Notes: generated from the sequence alone by a model not told the origin. Positions 29,575 to 38,494 are shown, counted from the stretch's first letter. The stretch is DNA of 64,000 nt from Geodermatophilus siccatus (GCF_900103785.1 NZ_FNHE01000008.1:129270-193269); one strand, 5' to 3'. Translations and numbers: made by a program.

Positions 29575-30351
29575 GTGACCACGGACGTGTGGGGAGCGTC
29601 GGCCGCGCCCCGGTCGCTGCGTGCCGAGTGGGCACGGCTCGCTGCCGCACCGGCGGCGCCTGGCCGGTTCAGCCCCGATCTCGTGACCGGGCTGCCGGAG
29701 CCGGCCCGCCGCTGGCTGACCCACGCCCTCGCCCCGGGGACACCGCTGTGGCCCTCGGTGCAGCTGCGGATGCGCGGCCGGATCCGCATCGGGGCGTGGC
29801 GGTCCTTCACCGCCTCCCAGGTGCTCGCTCCACCGCACGGCTTCATCTGGGCGGCCACCGCCCGCGTCGCGGGGCTGCCGGTCACCGGCTTCGACCGGTA
29901 CGGCTCCGGCGCCGGTCAGATGCGCTGGCGGCTGCTCGGCCTCGTGTCGGTGGTGAGCGGAGCGGGGCCCGACGTCGCCCGCAGCGCCGCCGGACGGCTC
30001 GCCGGCGAGGGGGTCTGCTGGCTGCCGAGCGCCTTCGGCGCGGCCCGTTGGTCGGCCGGGCCCGAGCCGGACACGGCCGTGGCCACCTGGCGGATCGGCG
30101 ACGCCGACGAGTCCGTCCACCTGCGGGTCGACCCGGACGGCGCGCTGCGAGAGGTCCGGCTGCAACGCTGGGGCAACCCGGACGGGCAGGCGTTCGGCCG
30201 CCACCCGTTCGGTGTCGCCGTCGAGACCGAACGCTCCTTCGGCGGCGTGACGATCCCGTCGGCGCTGCGCGCCGGCTGGTGGTGGGGCACCGACCGGCAG
30301 GACGCCGGGGAGTTCTTCCGCGCCGAGGTCACCGACGCCACCTTCGGTTGA
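29575..30351 (+). CDS. Conserved protein of unknown function (DUF6920/DUF6544-like)
   Basis: The 258-residue product has the pattern LPEPARRWLTHALAPGTPL near residue 42, then beta-rich segments (MRGRIRIGAWRSF; GFDRYGSGAGQMRWRLLG) and an ETERSFGGVTIP stretch near the end. I recognise the family by this layout only; no enzymatic motif is evident and no signal peptide is seen. GTG 29575 has CGGAGG 10 bases upstream. It converges on the DUF2254 gene with 25 bp between stops. Confidence 0.65.
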   Translation: MTTDVWGASAAPRSLRAEWARLAAAPAAPGRFSPDLVTGLPEPARRWLTHALAPGTPLWPSVQLRMRGRIRIGAWRSFTASQVLAPPHGFIWAATARVAGLPVTGFDRYGSGAGQMRWRLLGLVSVVSGAGPDVARSAAGRLAGEGVCWLPSAFGAARWSAGPEPDTAVATWRIGDADESVHLRVDPDGALREVRLQRWGNPDGQAFGRHPFGVAVETERSFGGVTIPSALRAGWWWGTDRQDAGEFFRAEVTDATFG

Positions 30352-30376
30352 CCGCGGGCGGCGGGGACGGCGTCGG

Positions 30377-31774
30377 TCAGGGCGTACCGGCCGCCGCGTG
30401 GGAGCCGTTCAGCCCCCCGGCTCCGGCGCCGGCCGGTGCGGCGTCCCAGTGGCTGCTGTGGTCGGCCGGATCGGCGGCGGTGGCGACGGCCTCCAGGCGC
30501 GCGAGGTCGGCCGGGTGCAGGCCGGAGGTGCGCAGCGACTCGAGGAGCAGGTCGATCTGGCGGTGCAGGGCCGGCACGTGCTCGGCCCGGCCCGCGACCT
30601 GGACGTGCGCGATCAACATCCGCAGGACCCGCAGCAGCGCGGCGGCGACCTGCGGCTGCGCGGGAGCGGCGTGGCGGAGCTGGTCGAAGCCGTGCGCGAT
30701 GTACTCCTCGGCCGACAGCTGCCAGGGGCGCAGCAGCACCCGCCTGTCGGGACCGGCGACCGCGTCGGCGGGGGCGTCGGCGGTCAGCAGCCGCCGCAGC
30801 AGGCTGCCGATCCGGAGGCCGGCCTCGACGGCGGTGGTGGGGTCGTTGACCGCCGCGCTCAGCGCGCGCAGCCCGATGTCGACCAGCTGCCGCAGAGCGA
30901 AGTCGACGTCGTACTGCATGGTGCGGCTGGCGGAGACGAGCACCGTCGCCGCCAGGCGGCGGGCGGTCGCTCCCCGGTCCTCGGGTGCGGGCCAGACGGT
31001 GACCAGGGGCTCACCGCCGTGGACGTAGGCGCCCACGCGGGTCTCCAGGCGCACGGTGGTGCCCGGCGGCACGGCGAGCAGCAGTCGGTCGCTGGGGGCC
31101 TGGGTGACCCAGCCGTCGCACGGCGCCGGCACCGTCAGCGCCGGTTGCCCGGCCGGCTGCGTCCGGACCACGGCCGGTCGCTCCGCGGCGGTCGTGCGGT
31201 CGGTGGCGGCGAGGACCTGCCGGCCCTCGGCACTGATGCGTTCGACGACCCGGCCGACCTGCAGCCCGTGGGCGAGGTGGTCCAGGTGCGCCACGATCAG
31301 CAGGACCGTGACCACGGTGAGCAGTACCGCGACGGTCAGCGAGATCCGCGGCGCCGTCGCCCGGCTGTCGGCGTCGACCGCGCGCAGGACCAGCACCGCG
31401 TAGACGAACGTCGCGACCAGCAGGCCGATGACGACCTGGCTGAGCCGGTCGCGGATGAACGAGCGCATCACCCGCGGGGAGAACTGGCTGCTGGCCAGCT
31501 GGAGGCTGACGACGGTCAGGGAGAACACGACCCCGGCGGTGGTGATGGTCGCCCCGGCGACGGTGCTCAGCAGCCAGGTGGCGGTGCTGCTGTGCATCGA
31601 CAGGGTGAGCGGGAGGGCTCGCGCGGCGGCGGCCCGGTCGACCGCGGTGGCGACCTCGGCCAGGGCGATGCTGCCGAGGACGAGCAGCGCGGGCAGGGCG
31701 AACAGGCTCTCGCGGAACCGGTAGGCCGCCGCCGCGGCGCGCATGGGCAGCGGCGACCGGGCCGTACCGCTCAC
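30377..31774 (-). CDS. DUF2254 family membrane protein
   Basis: The 465-residue protein has four membrane helices in its first 170 residues, with the family hallmark TTAGVVFSLTVVSLQLASSQ between helices 2 and 3, and a long cytosolic C-terminal part. DUF2254 proteins are poorly characterised, possibly channel- or stress-related. I start it at GTG 31774, because this overlaps the upstream stop as GTGA; longer readings would overlap the STAS gene. About 30 C-terminal residues are Gly/Ala-rich and likely disordered. Confidence 0.85.
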   Translation of the reverse strand: MSGTARSPLPMRAAAAAYRFRESLFALPALLVLGSIALAEVATAVDRAAAARALPLTLSMHSSTATWLLSTVAGATITTAGVVFSLTVVSLQLASSQFSPRVMRSFIRDRLSQVVIGLLVATFVYAVLVLRAVDADSRATAPRISLTVAVLLTVVTVLLIVAHLDHLAHGLQVGRVVERISAEGRQVLAATDRTTAAERPAVVRTQPAGQPALTVPAPCDGWVTQAPSDRLLLAVPPGTTVRLETRVGAYVHGGEPLVTVWPAPEDRGATARRLAATVLVSASRTMQYDVDFALRQLVDIGLRALSAAVNDPTTAVEAGLRIGSLLRRLLTADAPADAVAGPDRRVLLRPWQLSAEEYIAHGFDQLRHAAPAQPQVAAALLRVLRMLIAHVQVAGRAEHVPALHRQIDLLLESLRTSGLHPADLARLEAVATAADPADHSSHWDAAPAGAGAGGLNGSHAAAGTP

Positions 31775-32235
31775 CGGCACACCCGGCGGGGACGCCGGGT
31801 CGACGCCCGCCGCTGCCGGGGCCGCGGTCGCGCGGCCGTCTGCGGACCGCTTCCCTGCGGCTCCGGCTCGCTCGGGTCGATCGCGACGCGGTCGGCGAAC
31901 CCGGTGAGCTGCAGCGGGCGGAGCACGCGGCGCCGTCCGCCCGTGTGGACCACCAGCCGCGCGCCGCGCATCCGGCACCGGCGGTCCGCCTGGGCCAGCA
32001 CCGTGACGCCGGCGGCGCCGATGAAGGTCACCCGGCTCAGGTCGACGACGAGCACGCGGACGCCGCGCTGTCGCGCCTGCGAGTGCAGGCAGACGTCCAG
32101 CGCCGGAGCGGTGTAGGCGTCCACCTCGCCGATGACCTCGACCACCACGCGGCCGGGGCGACCGCCGGGCACGACGGTGACCGACAACAGCTGACCGGTC
32201 TCGGGAGCGGCCGGGGGGGCGGGCGTGTGCAGCAC
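31771..32235 (-). CDS. STAS-domain protein, anti-sigma factor antagonist type
   Basis: The 154-residue protein has one STAS domain (about 18-120): VIGEVDAYTAPALDVCL then VDLSRVTFIGAAGVTVLAQA, where the Ser/Thr that such antagonists phosphorylate would sit in the TFIGAAG loop. The position normally held by Ser is Gly/Ala here, so switching by phosphorylation is uncertain. The tail from about 120 is Arg/Pro-rich. GTG 32235 follows AAGGAG. Coupled to DUF2254 by a 4-bp overlap, suggesting joint regulation of a stress response. Confidence 0.85.
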   Translation of the reverse strand: MLHTPAPPAAPETGQLLSVTVVPGGRPGRVVVEVIGEVDAYTAPALDVCLHSQARQRGVRVLVVDLSRVTFIGAAGVTVLAQADRRCRMRGARLVVHTGGRRRVLRPLQLTGFADRVAIDPSEPEPQGSGPQTAARPRPRQRRASTRRPRRVCR

Positions 32236-32308
32236 GGGGAGCTCCTTGCGGGGAGGTCCGCCCGTCGGCGACGGGGAGGGGGCGCCGACGGGTGGGGGTG
32301 CGGGCGGG

Positions 32309-32629
32309 TCAGCGCGACTGCTGGCAGGAGACGCAGCCGGCCGCGAACGGCCGGAACTCCAGCCGCTCGGCGGGGATGGCGCCGCCGCAGTACACGCAGG
32401 CGCCGTAGGTGCCGGTGGCGATGCGCTGGAGCGCCGCGTCGATCTCCTCGATCGTGCGCAGCAGGGCGGCCGCGCGGCTCTGCGCGACCGGGTCCGGCAC
32501 GGAGGTGGCCGTCTCGGCCAGGGCGAGCTCGCGCTGCCGGACGCAGTCGGCCCGCTGGGTCTCGAGCAGCACCCGGAACGGCGTCCGGTCCGGGGACGCG
32601 GTGGTCGGGGCGGGGCTGAGGGTGGTCAT
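32309..32629 (-). CDS. DksA/TraR-type zinc-finger protein
   Basis: The 106-residue protein has an N-terminal helical hairpin (about 20-70) and a C4 zinc finger, CVYC-x17-CVSC, near the end. DksA-like proteins enter the RNA polymerase secondary channel; actinobacterial TraR-type versions often accompany stress genes. The hairpin tip has Glu/Asp (EEIDAAL region) but I cannot confirm the DxxDxA motif of DksA. ATG 32629 has CGGGAGG upstream. A CGCGTCCC/GGGACGCG inverted repeat lies just upstream (32654-32677). Confidence 0.88.
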   Translation of the reverse strand: MTTLSPAPTTASPDRTPFRVLLETQRADCVRQRELALAETATSVPDPVAQSRAAALLRTIEEIDAALQRIATGTYGACVYCGGAIPAERLEFRPFAAGCVSCQQSR

Positions 32630-32653
32630 GGAGTCCTCCCGGTACGACGAGGA

Positions 32654-32677
32654 CGCGTCCCACCGGAGCGGGACGCG
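32654..32677. promoter_or_regulatory. Inverted repeat upstream of the zinc-finger gene
   Basis: CGCGTCCC and GGGACGCG flank an 8-bp centre, 25 bp before the start codon of the DksA-like gene and 27 bp after the end of the small gene at 32705. It could be a weak terminator for the latter or an operator for the former. Confidence 0.4.
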
Positions 32678-32704
32678 CGGGACGGGGGCGGAGACCCGGA
32701 GGGG

Positions 32705-32884
32705 TCAGGCCCCCGCCGGTGGCGCGCGGTCCTGACTGCGGCGCAGCACGTCCAGGCCGCGCAGGCCCCGGGCCCGCAGGCTCGTCGCCAGGGCCAGCAG
32801 CCCGCCGCCGGTCACCGGGGACGGACGGCGCGCGGGCGACCCGGCGAGCACGGCGGGGCCAGGAGGCGAGGTCTGCGCGTCCAC
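32705..32884 (-). CDS. Small hypothetical protein, 59 residues
   Basis: Starting at GTG 32884 (GAGGAGGGGGG upstream) this frame encodes a basic, alanine/proline-rich peptide ending RRSQDRAPPAGA, with a hydrophobic-basic middle (GGGLLALATSLRARGLRGLD). I recognise no family. The good ribosome site and same-strand position before the zinc-finger gene support it; the composition does not, so it stays tentative. Confidence 0.45.
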   Translation of the reverse strand: MDAQTSPPGPAVLAGSPARRPSPVTGGGLLALATSLRARGLRGLDVLRRSQDRAPPAGA

Positions 32885-33217
32885 CGGGTCCCCCCTCCTC
32901 GTCGTGGGTCGGCCGGCCCGCACCTCCCGCGGGCCTGAGCCCACCATGCCCGTCGCCTGCTGACCGGGACACGGCAGCGGCCGGTCAACTCAGGCGCCTC
33001 GAGGTTGCCGACGACCGGCAACGAGGTCGGCGGAGACTGCGGCGGTGGACCCCCGGTGAGCGCGCCGCTGCGGTCGGGCCCGACCGACCGCAGCTGACGC
33101 TCGAGGCCGACCGGGTCGGCGACCGCGTGCACCCGGCGCCGAGGCGGGTAGAGCGACGCACTCAGGCCGGACGGACCGTCCCGCCGGTGGCCGGAGGGCC
33201 CGAGGAGAGGGAAGTCG
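32885..33217. other. Divergent region before the universal stress gene
   Basis: The 333 bp contain no gene but carry the TTGCCG palindrome at 33004-33022. I see no clear -10/-35 pair. Confidence 0.5.
33004..33022. promoter_or_regulatory. TTGCCG palindrome, site 2
   Basis: GTTGCCG-ACGAC-CGGCAAC is a perfect inverted repeat, about 195 bp upstream of the universal stress protein start, and matches the sites at 28853, 38588 and 38675. Confidence 0.55.
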
Positions 33218-34123
33218 ATGACACAGCGGGCAGACCGGGTGCGCGAGGTCGTCGTCGGGGTCGACGGCTCCGACGAGGCGCGACGGGCGCTGGCCTGGGG
33301 CTTCCGGGAGGCCGGGCTGCGCGAGGTCGCGGTCCGGGTGCTCACCGTCTGGACCGGGTCGCCGCCGTCCGGTGCCGGGGAGGGGTCGCGCCCGACGGCG
33401 GAGTTCGAACGCGAGGTCGGGGCCCGGGTCCGTGCCGACGCCGTCGAGGCGGCCCGGGCCACGGGGACCGCGGCGGTCCCGTTCGAGACGCAGGTGCGGT
33501 ACGGCCACCCCGCGGAGTCGCTCATCGAGGGAGCCGGTGCCGACGGCCTGCTGGTCGTGGGTCAGCGCGGGCTGGGGGGCCTGCGCGGCCAGCTGTTCGG
33601 CTCGGTCAGCCAGCAGTGCGCCCAGTACGCGACCGGTCCGGTCGTCGTCGTCCGCGGGGACCGCCCCGTCGAGGGAGCCGCACCGGCCGGGCGGGTCGTG
33701 GTCGGGGTGGACGGCTCGCCCGACTCGGTCACCGCGGCGCGGTTCGCCGCGGCCGAGGCGCGGGCGCGCGGCGCGGAGCTGCACGTCGTCCACGCCTGGA
33801 GCGACACCGTCTCCGGCTACGGCGGGCCGCCGTGGGCGGTGCCGGGCGCGACACTGCAGGAGGAGGCCGCTTCGGCTCTGCGGCGCAGCGTCCAGGACGC
33901 CGGGCTGGACGGGGGACCCGGCCTGCGGGTCCGGGCGGAGGCGGTCGAGGGGATCGACTGGGACGTCCTGCTCGACGTGGCCGAGGGCGCCGACCTGCTG
34001 GTGGTGGGCTCCCGCGGCCGGTCCGGGTGGGCCGCGCTGCTCCTAGGTTCTGTGGCCCTGCACTGCGTGACCGCCGCACCGTGCCCGGTCGCGGTCGTCG
34101 GGCCGCCCCGGGACCGGCGGTGA
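33218..34123 (+). CDS. Universal stress protein, two tandem UspA domains
   Basis: The 301-residue protein has two UspA folds (about 8-150 and 158-298), each opening with VVVGVDGS and each ending in the ATP-binding G-x2-G-x9-G-S pattern: GQRGLGGLRGQLFGS and GSRGRSGWAALLLGS. Tandem, ATP-binding Usp proteins in actinobacteria respond to hypoxia and stationary phase. ATG 33218 follows a GAGGAGAGGG site. The TRIC-type gene begins 22 bp after it, so they probably share a transcript. Confidence 0.93.
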   Translation: MTQRADRVREVVVGVDGSDEARRALAWGFREAGLREVAVRVLTVWTGSPPSGAGEGSRPTAEFEREVGARVRADAVEAARATGTAAVPFETQVRYGHPAESLIEGAGADGLLVVGQRGLGGLRGQLFGSVSQQCAQYATGPVVVVRGDRPVEGAAPAGRVVVGVDGSPDSVTAARFAAAEARARGAELHVVHAWSDTVSGYGGPPWAVPGATLQEEAASALRRSVQDAGLDGGPGLRVRAEAVEGIDWDVLLDVAEGADLLVVGSRGRSGWAALLLGSVALHCVTAAPCPVAVVGPPRDRR

Positions 34124-34145
34124 CCGCCCTCGGGAGGACCGCCGG

Positions 34146-34799
34146 ATGACGACGGACCTCCCGGTGCTGCTGGTCCTGGACCTCCTGGGCACCTTCGCCT
34201 TCGCCCTCAACGGCGCGCTGACCGCGTTGCGCGTGGTCCGGCTGGACATCGTCGGCGTCGTCACCCTGGGCGTGATCACCGCGCTCGGCGGCGGCATCAT
34301 CCGCGACGTCCTGCTCGACGTCCCGCCGGCCACGTTCAACGACTGGCGCTACCTGGCCGTGGCGGGCGGCGGCGGCCTGATCGCCTTCGTGTTCGGCCGC
34401 CACCTCGAACGCCTCACCACACCCATCACCGTGCTCGACGCCGTGGGTCTGAGCCTGTTCGCGGTCACCGGTGCCGGGAAGGCGCTGGACCTGGGCCTGG
34501 GCCCGGCCCAGGCGGTCATCCTCGGCGCGACCACCGGCGTGGGGGGCGGCACGCTGCGCGACGTCCTGGTCCGGCAGGTCCCGTCGGTGCTCAGCAGCGG
34601 CCTCTACGCCATCCCCGCCCTGGTCGGCGCCACGGCCACCGTCGTCGTGACGCTGCTCGGCGTCCACGGTCCCGCGACCGCGGTCGGTGCGGCGGCCCTG
34701 TGCTTCCTGATCCGCATGGTCGGCGTCCACTACGACCTGGACGCACCGCTGCCCCCGCGGGCGTTCGGCCCGCCGCCCGACGACGACGGGCCGCGCTGA
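34146..34799 (+). CDS. TRIC-type (UPF0126/YicG) cation channel family protein
   Basis: The 217-residue membrane protein has seven predicted helices arranged as two repeats, each with a glycine-rich kink: ALGGGIIRDVLL and GVGGGTLRDVLV. Structures of bacterial TRIC proteins show trimeric monovalent-cation channels; physiological role in bacteria is unclear. ATG 34146 has CGGGAGG upstream. The stop lies only 10 bp from the converging M20 gene. Confidence 0.9.
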   Translation: MTTDLPVLLVLDLLGTFAFALNGALTALRVVRLDIVGVVTLGVITALGGGIIRDVLLDVPPATFNDWRYLAVAGGGGLIAFVFGRHLERLTTPITVLDAVGLSLFAVTGAGKALDLGLGPAQAVILGATTGVGGGTLRDVLVRQVPSVLSSGLYAIPALVGATATVVVTLLGVHGPATAVGAAALCFLIRMVGVHYDLDAPLPPRAFGPPPDDDGPR

Positions 34800-34809
34800 G
34801 CGGCGGTCG

Positions 34810-36063
34810 CTACGCGGCCAGCCACGCCAGGGCGCCGACGACGAGGGCCTGGGTGCCGGTGTCCAGGGTCGGTTGGACGACCGGCGCGAAGCCGGCGGAG
34901 TGGTTGACCGGGACGTCCTGGGCGACCCGGCCGGCCGCCTCCGCCGCGCGGTACACCTCGGGGTCGGTCCCGCCGACGAACCAGTAGGTGTAGGGCACGC
35001 CCAGTGCGGTCGGGATGTCGCTGAAGTCCTCGCTCGCGGACTGCTGGCCGGCCGGCGCGGACCGCTCGCCGAAGAAGTCCGCGAAGGCCGCGGCCACCCG
35101 CTCGGTGGTGGCGACGTCGTTGTCGGTCAGCGGGAACCGGTCGAACAGCTCGAACTCCGGCTCCCGCGGGCACCCCGACGCCTGGCACTCGGCCCGGACG
35201 ATCCGCTCGACGGCGTCCAGCACCGTGCGGCGGGTGGCGTCGCTGAACGTGCGCACGTTGAGCTGCAGCGTGGCCCGGTCCGGGATGACGTTGCTCTTCG
35301 TCCCGGCCTGGATGCTGCCGACCGTCAGCACCGCGGTCTCGCCGGGAGGGACCTCGCGGGAGACGACGGTCTGCAGCCGGACCACGATCATCGCGGCCAG
35401 GACGACCGGGTCGACGGCGGCCTGCGGCATCGAGCCGTGGGCGCCGCGCCCGTGCACGGTGACGCGCATGCTGTCGGCCGCCGACAGCGCGGCGCCGGCG
35501 TGCGTGCGCACCTGCCCGGCGGGCGCGGGCGCCACGTGCTGGGCCAGGGCCACCTGCGGGGTCGGCACCAGGTCGGACAGCCCGGCCTCGACCATCCCGC
35601 GGGCGCCGTCGCCGGTCTCCTCCGCGGGTTGGAACAGCGCGATCAGGGTGCCGCGCCAGTGCTCCCGGCCATCGGCGAGCAGCTGCGCGGCGCCGGCCAG
35701 GCACGCCACGTGCGCGTCGTGGGCGCAGGCGTGCATCACGGGCACCTCGGCGCCGTCGGCGTCGGTGGTGGTGACCCGGCTGGCGTAGGGCAGCCCGGTC
35801 GCCTCCTGCACCGGGAGGGCGTCCATGTCCGCCCGCAGCAGCACCGTCGCGCCGTCCCCGTTCCGCAGGACGCCGACCACCCCGGTGCCGCCGACCCGCT
35901 CGTGCACCTCGAACCCGGCGCCGCGCAGCCGGTCCGCCGCCAGGCCCGCGGTCCGCGTCTCCTGGTGCGACAGCTCCGGGTGCTGGTGGACGTCCCGGTA
36001 GAGCTCCTCCTGCCACGGCCTCGTGTCCTCCAGGCCGGCGAGGACGGCGGAGACGGCGGTCAT
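34810..36063 (-). CDS. M20 family amidohydrolase (aminoacylase/hippurate hydrolase type)
   Basis: The 417-residue di-zinc peptidase-family protein has LLRADMDALPVQEATGLPYA, the metal site HACAHDAHVA near residue 115, FQPAEETGDGARGM near 150 and a closing VNHSAGFAPV. It removes acyl or carbamoyl-type groups from amino acids; the exact substrate cannot be read. ATG 36063 is preceded by GGAG. Upstream on the same strand is the phospholipase D-like gene (112 bp). Confidence 0.9.
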   Translation of the reverse strand: MTAVSAVLAGLEDTRPWQEELYRDVHQHPELSHQETRTAGLAADRLRGAGFEVHERVGGTGVVGVLRNGDGATVLLRADMDALPVQEATGLPYASRVTTTDADGAEVPVMHACAHDAHVACLAGAAQLLADGREHWRGTLIALFQPAEETGDGARGMVEAGLSDLVPTPQVALAQHVAPAPAGQVRTHAGAALSAADSMRVTVHGRGAHGSMPQAAVDPVVLAAMIVVRLQTVVSREVPPGETAVLTVGSIQAGTKSNVIPDRATLQLNVRTFSDATRRTVLDAVERIVRAECQASGCPREPEFELFDRFPLTDNDVATTERVAAAFADFFGERSAPAGQQSASEDFSDIPTALGVPYTYWFVGGTDPEVYRAAEAAGRVAQDVPVNHSAGFAPVVQPTLDTGTQALVVGALAWLAA

Positions 36064-36175
36064 GGCCCACTCCGATCTGGGGACGGACGGTCGGGCCGCA
36101 CCCCGCGCCAGTGTGCGCGCACGTCGCCGTCCGCGCTCCGGTTGACGAGCACCCCGGGGCCCGGTCCGGAGGCGG

Positions 36176-37807
36176 TCAGAACTCGTGCCGGAGGCGCGTG
36201 GGCCACGGGCGGCCGTCCGGGTCGTAGGCCAGGTCGTACACCGGGGTGACCAGCGCGCGGGCCAACGAGCCGCCGCCGGTCCGCCGGGGGTGGGCGCGCA
36301 GCTGGCCGGCCGGGCGCGGACCGCGGCGGCCGCCGTCGTGCCAGGCGTCCAGCTCGGCGGCGGCCCGGCGCATCGCCTCGGCCGCCTCGTCGAGGTCGAG
36401 CAGGCCGGCGTCGTCGCCGGCGGCCCGGCCGAGGTGCTCGCGCACCAGGGCGAGCCGGAGCTCGCGGGCGAAGGTCCGTGCGCCGTCACCCAGCCCGGCG
36501 GGGTCGACCGGGTCGCGGCCGTCGCGCTGCTCGTCGAGGACGGCGGCGGTGAGCTCGGAGTCGTGCGTCCAGGACCGCCGGTTGAGGTTGGCGCTGCCCA
36601 CCGCGGCCCACACGTCGTCGACGACGCAGACCTTGGCGTGCACGTAGACCGGGCGGCCGGCCTCGTTCTCCAGGTCGAACAGCTGCACCCGGTCCCCGCC
36701 GGCCGCGAGCACGGTCCTCCAGGCCGTGTCCTGCCCGAGCAGGGAGGCGGGGAAGTCGAAGCCGCCCTCGCGGTCGACGTACCGGGGGACGACGGCGACC
36801 AGGCGCAGCGTGGGCGAGCGGCGCAGCGCGGCGGCGAAGATGCGCGCGACGTCGCGCGACCAGAGGTACTGGTCCTCGACGTAGACCAGCCGGCGGGCGC
36901 GGGCGAGGGCCTTGGCGTAGCCCCGGGCCACGCTGCGCTCGCCGTCCGGGGCGAACGGGTACCGGGGCCGTCGCCGGGGGTAGGTGCGCAGCAGCTGCAC
37001 CGTGCAGGTGCCGGCCGGGTCCGGTGGCGGCGCGGGTGGGGGGAGGGGATCGGGCGCGCGGTCGATCCCGTGCAGCCGGTCGGGGACGGTGTGCCAGGGC
37101 CACCGGGTCGGCGGGGCCGGATCGGCCCACCGCTGCCGGAACACCGTCTCGACGTCGCGGACGGCGGGGCCGCGCACCTGCAGCTGGACGTCGTGCCAGG
37201 CCGGGGTCGGGCCGTACACCCGGGCGAAGGACCGCGCCTGCGGGTCCCCCGGGTGACCCCCGCCGTCGCGCCGCGAGCGTGCGGGGTCGATGCCCCCGAG
37301 GAAGGCCACCTCGTCAGCCCTCCCGTCGCCGGTCACCACGACGGACTTCTGGTGGTGGGCGCCCAGCGGCCGCACCCGCTGGTCCAGCAGCACCCGCCCG
37401 CCCGCGGCGGTCACCGCCCGCGCCAGGGCCCGGTTCGCCTCCAGGGTGTAGCCGATCGCCTCGGGGTGCGAGCGCCACAGCAGCCCGCGCACCAGCGCGC
37501 CCCGGCGGGCCGCCCGGACCAGCGCGGCGCCCAGCGGTGGTCCGCCGTCGTCGAGCAGCTCCTCGCCCTCGGCCCGCCACCCGGCGAACAGGACGGCGTC
37601 CCCCGTCCCCGCGCGGGCCACGGCCTCGGCCAGCACGGGCAGGTAGCTGCGACCGTCCACGAGGGCGCGCACCGCGTTGCCCTCGCGCCAGGCGGGCAGC
37701 CCGGCGTGCTGGTTGCCCCGCTGGGCGGAGGAGAGCAGCCACGGGTGCCCGCCGCGCAGTTCCCGCGCCCAGCGTGGCTCGCGACGGGAGGCCGGCGACC
37801 TGGACAT
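36176..37807 (-). CDS. Phospholipase D-like protein
   Basis: The 543-residue protein has two HKD-type sites: AHHQKSVVV near residue 151 and VHAKVCVVDD near 405, the latter followed by GSANLNRRSW. The first site has the next Asp one turn later than the usual HxKx4D spacing. No signal peptide is evident, so it may act at the inner membrane face. Such proteins transfer or hydrolyse phosphatidyl groups, but some are nucleases. The ribosome site before ATG 37807 is weak. Confidence 0.85.
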   Translation of the reverse strand: MSRSPASRREPRWARELRGGHPWLLSSAQRGNQHAGLPAWREGNAVRALVDGRSYLPVLAEAVARAGTGDAVLFAGWRAEGEELLDDGGPPLGAALVRAARRGALVRGLLWRSHPEAIGYTLEANRALARAVTAAGGRVLLDQRVRPLGAHHQKSVVVTGDGRADEVAFLGGIDPARSRRDGGGHPGDPQARSFARVYGPTPAWHDVQLQVRGPAVRDVETVFRQRWADPAPPTRWPWHTVPDRLHGIDRAPDPLPPPAPPPDPAGTCTVQLLRTYPRRRPRYPFAPDGERSVARGYAKALARARRLVYVEDQYLWSRDVARIFAAALRRSPTLRLVAVVPRYVDREGGFDFPASLLGQDTAWRTVLAAGGDRVQLFDLENEAGRPVYVHAKVCVVDDVWAAVGSANLNRRSWTHDSELTAAVLDEQRDGRDPVDPAGLGDGARTFARELRLALVREHLGRAAGDDAGLLDLDEAAEAMRRAAAELDAWHDGGRRGPRPAGQLRAHPRRTGGGSLARALVTPVYDLAYDPDGRPWPTRLRHEF

Positions 37808-38024
37808 GACCGGCGATCCACCCCTCGTGCCGCCCGCACCCGCCGCCCGCTGAGGGGCCGCCCGACCGTCCGCGTGCTACCCCTGCCCCGGGCCGGGCAG
37901 TCGTCAGGGGAGGACGGGGGTGCCGTCGCCCGCCGGTGGAGGGTGCGGCACTCGATGACGTCGACCGCGAGGCCGTCGCGGGACGTTCCCTCGTACTCGA
38001 CCTCCACGTCCCGGCCGGTGTCGC

Positions 38025-38276
38025 TCAGGTCGTGCTGCGTGGGTCGGGAGCTCCGCGACCCTGGGGCGGTGGCTCCTCCCGCGTGGTCGGTGCTCCACCG
38101 GCCGTCCCGCCCTCGGGAGAGGGCAGGGCGGCGACCGCGACCGCGAGCCCGAGCGTGGAGCGCAGGCCCGCCAACCGGGGGCTCTCCAGCTCTCGTCTGA
38201 GTCGTGTGAGGTCGTGCGTCAGCAACTCGTTCTCCTCGTTCCTGTCGGTGTCGCCACCACTGCGGGGGTCGGTCAC
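38025..38276 (-). CDS. Small hypothetical protein, 83 residues
   Basis: GTG 38276 overlaps the stop of the preceding small gene as GTGA, which is the main support. The protein starts acidic-helical (ENELLTHDLTRLRRELESPR), has a short hydrophobic stretch (LGLAVAVAALP) near residue 43, then a Pro/Gly-rich tail. It could be a single-pass or peripheral membrane peptide. No family recognised. Confidence 0.6.
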   Translation of the reverse strand: MTDPRSGGDTDRNEENELLTHDLTRLRRELESPRLAGLRSTLGLAVAVAALPSPEGGTAGGAPTTREEPPPQGRGAPDPRSTT

Positions 38277-38494
38277 CAGTTCGTCGGGGGATCGCTGGCG
38301 GGGAAGGACTGCAGTCCCCACTCCTCGACGATGTCGATGAGCGGTTCCGTCCTCGCGTTCCTCGTCCGCCCGGCGACGAGTCCGTCCACGGTCGTCCGGG
38401 TGCGACCGAGGACCTCGACAGCGGCCGGGTGGACCTCGGGCGTCGCGGCGGGACGTGACCTGACCGCTGGACTGCGGGGGAGGGTGAGGGTCAT
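38273..38494 (-). CDS. Small hypothetical protein, 73 residues, SFPASDPP motif
   Basis: ATG 38494 has GAGGAG upstream. The C-terminus reads IVEEWGLQSFPASDPPTNW, a motif I associate with small uncharacterised actinobacterial proteins; the middle (VEVLGRTRTTVDGLVAGRTR) is probably helical. It is the first gene of a two-gene unit with 38025-38276. Two TTGCCG palindromes lie upstream. Confidence 0.65.
   Translation of the reverse strand: MTLTLPRSPAVRSRPAATPEVHPAAVEVLGRTRTTVDGLVAGRTRNARTEPLIDIVEEWGLQSFPASDPPTNW

Noticed and set aside
31775-31978. Extended N-terminus of the DUF2254 protein
   Set aside because: It would lie within the STAS gene in another frame and is Arg/Pro-rich; the GTGA overlap marks the start.
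32705-32947. 80-residue reading of the small gene
   Set aside because: The first 21 residues lack a ribosome site; GTG 32884 has a good one, so only the shorter form is listed.
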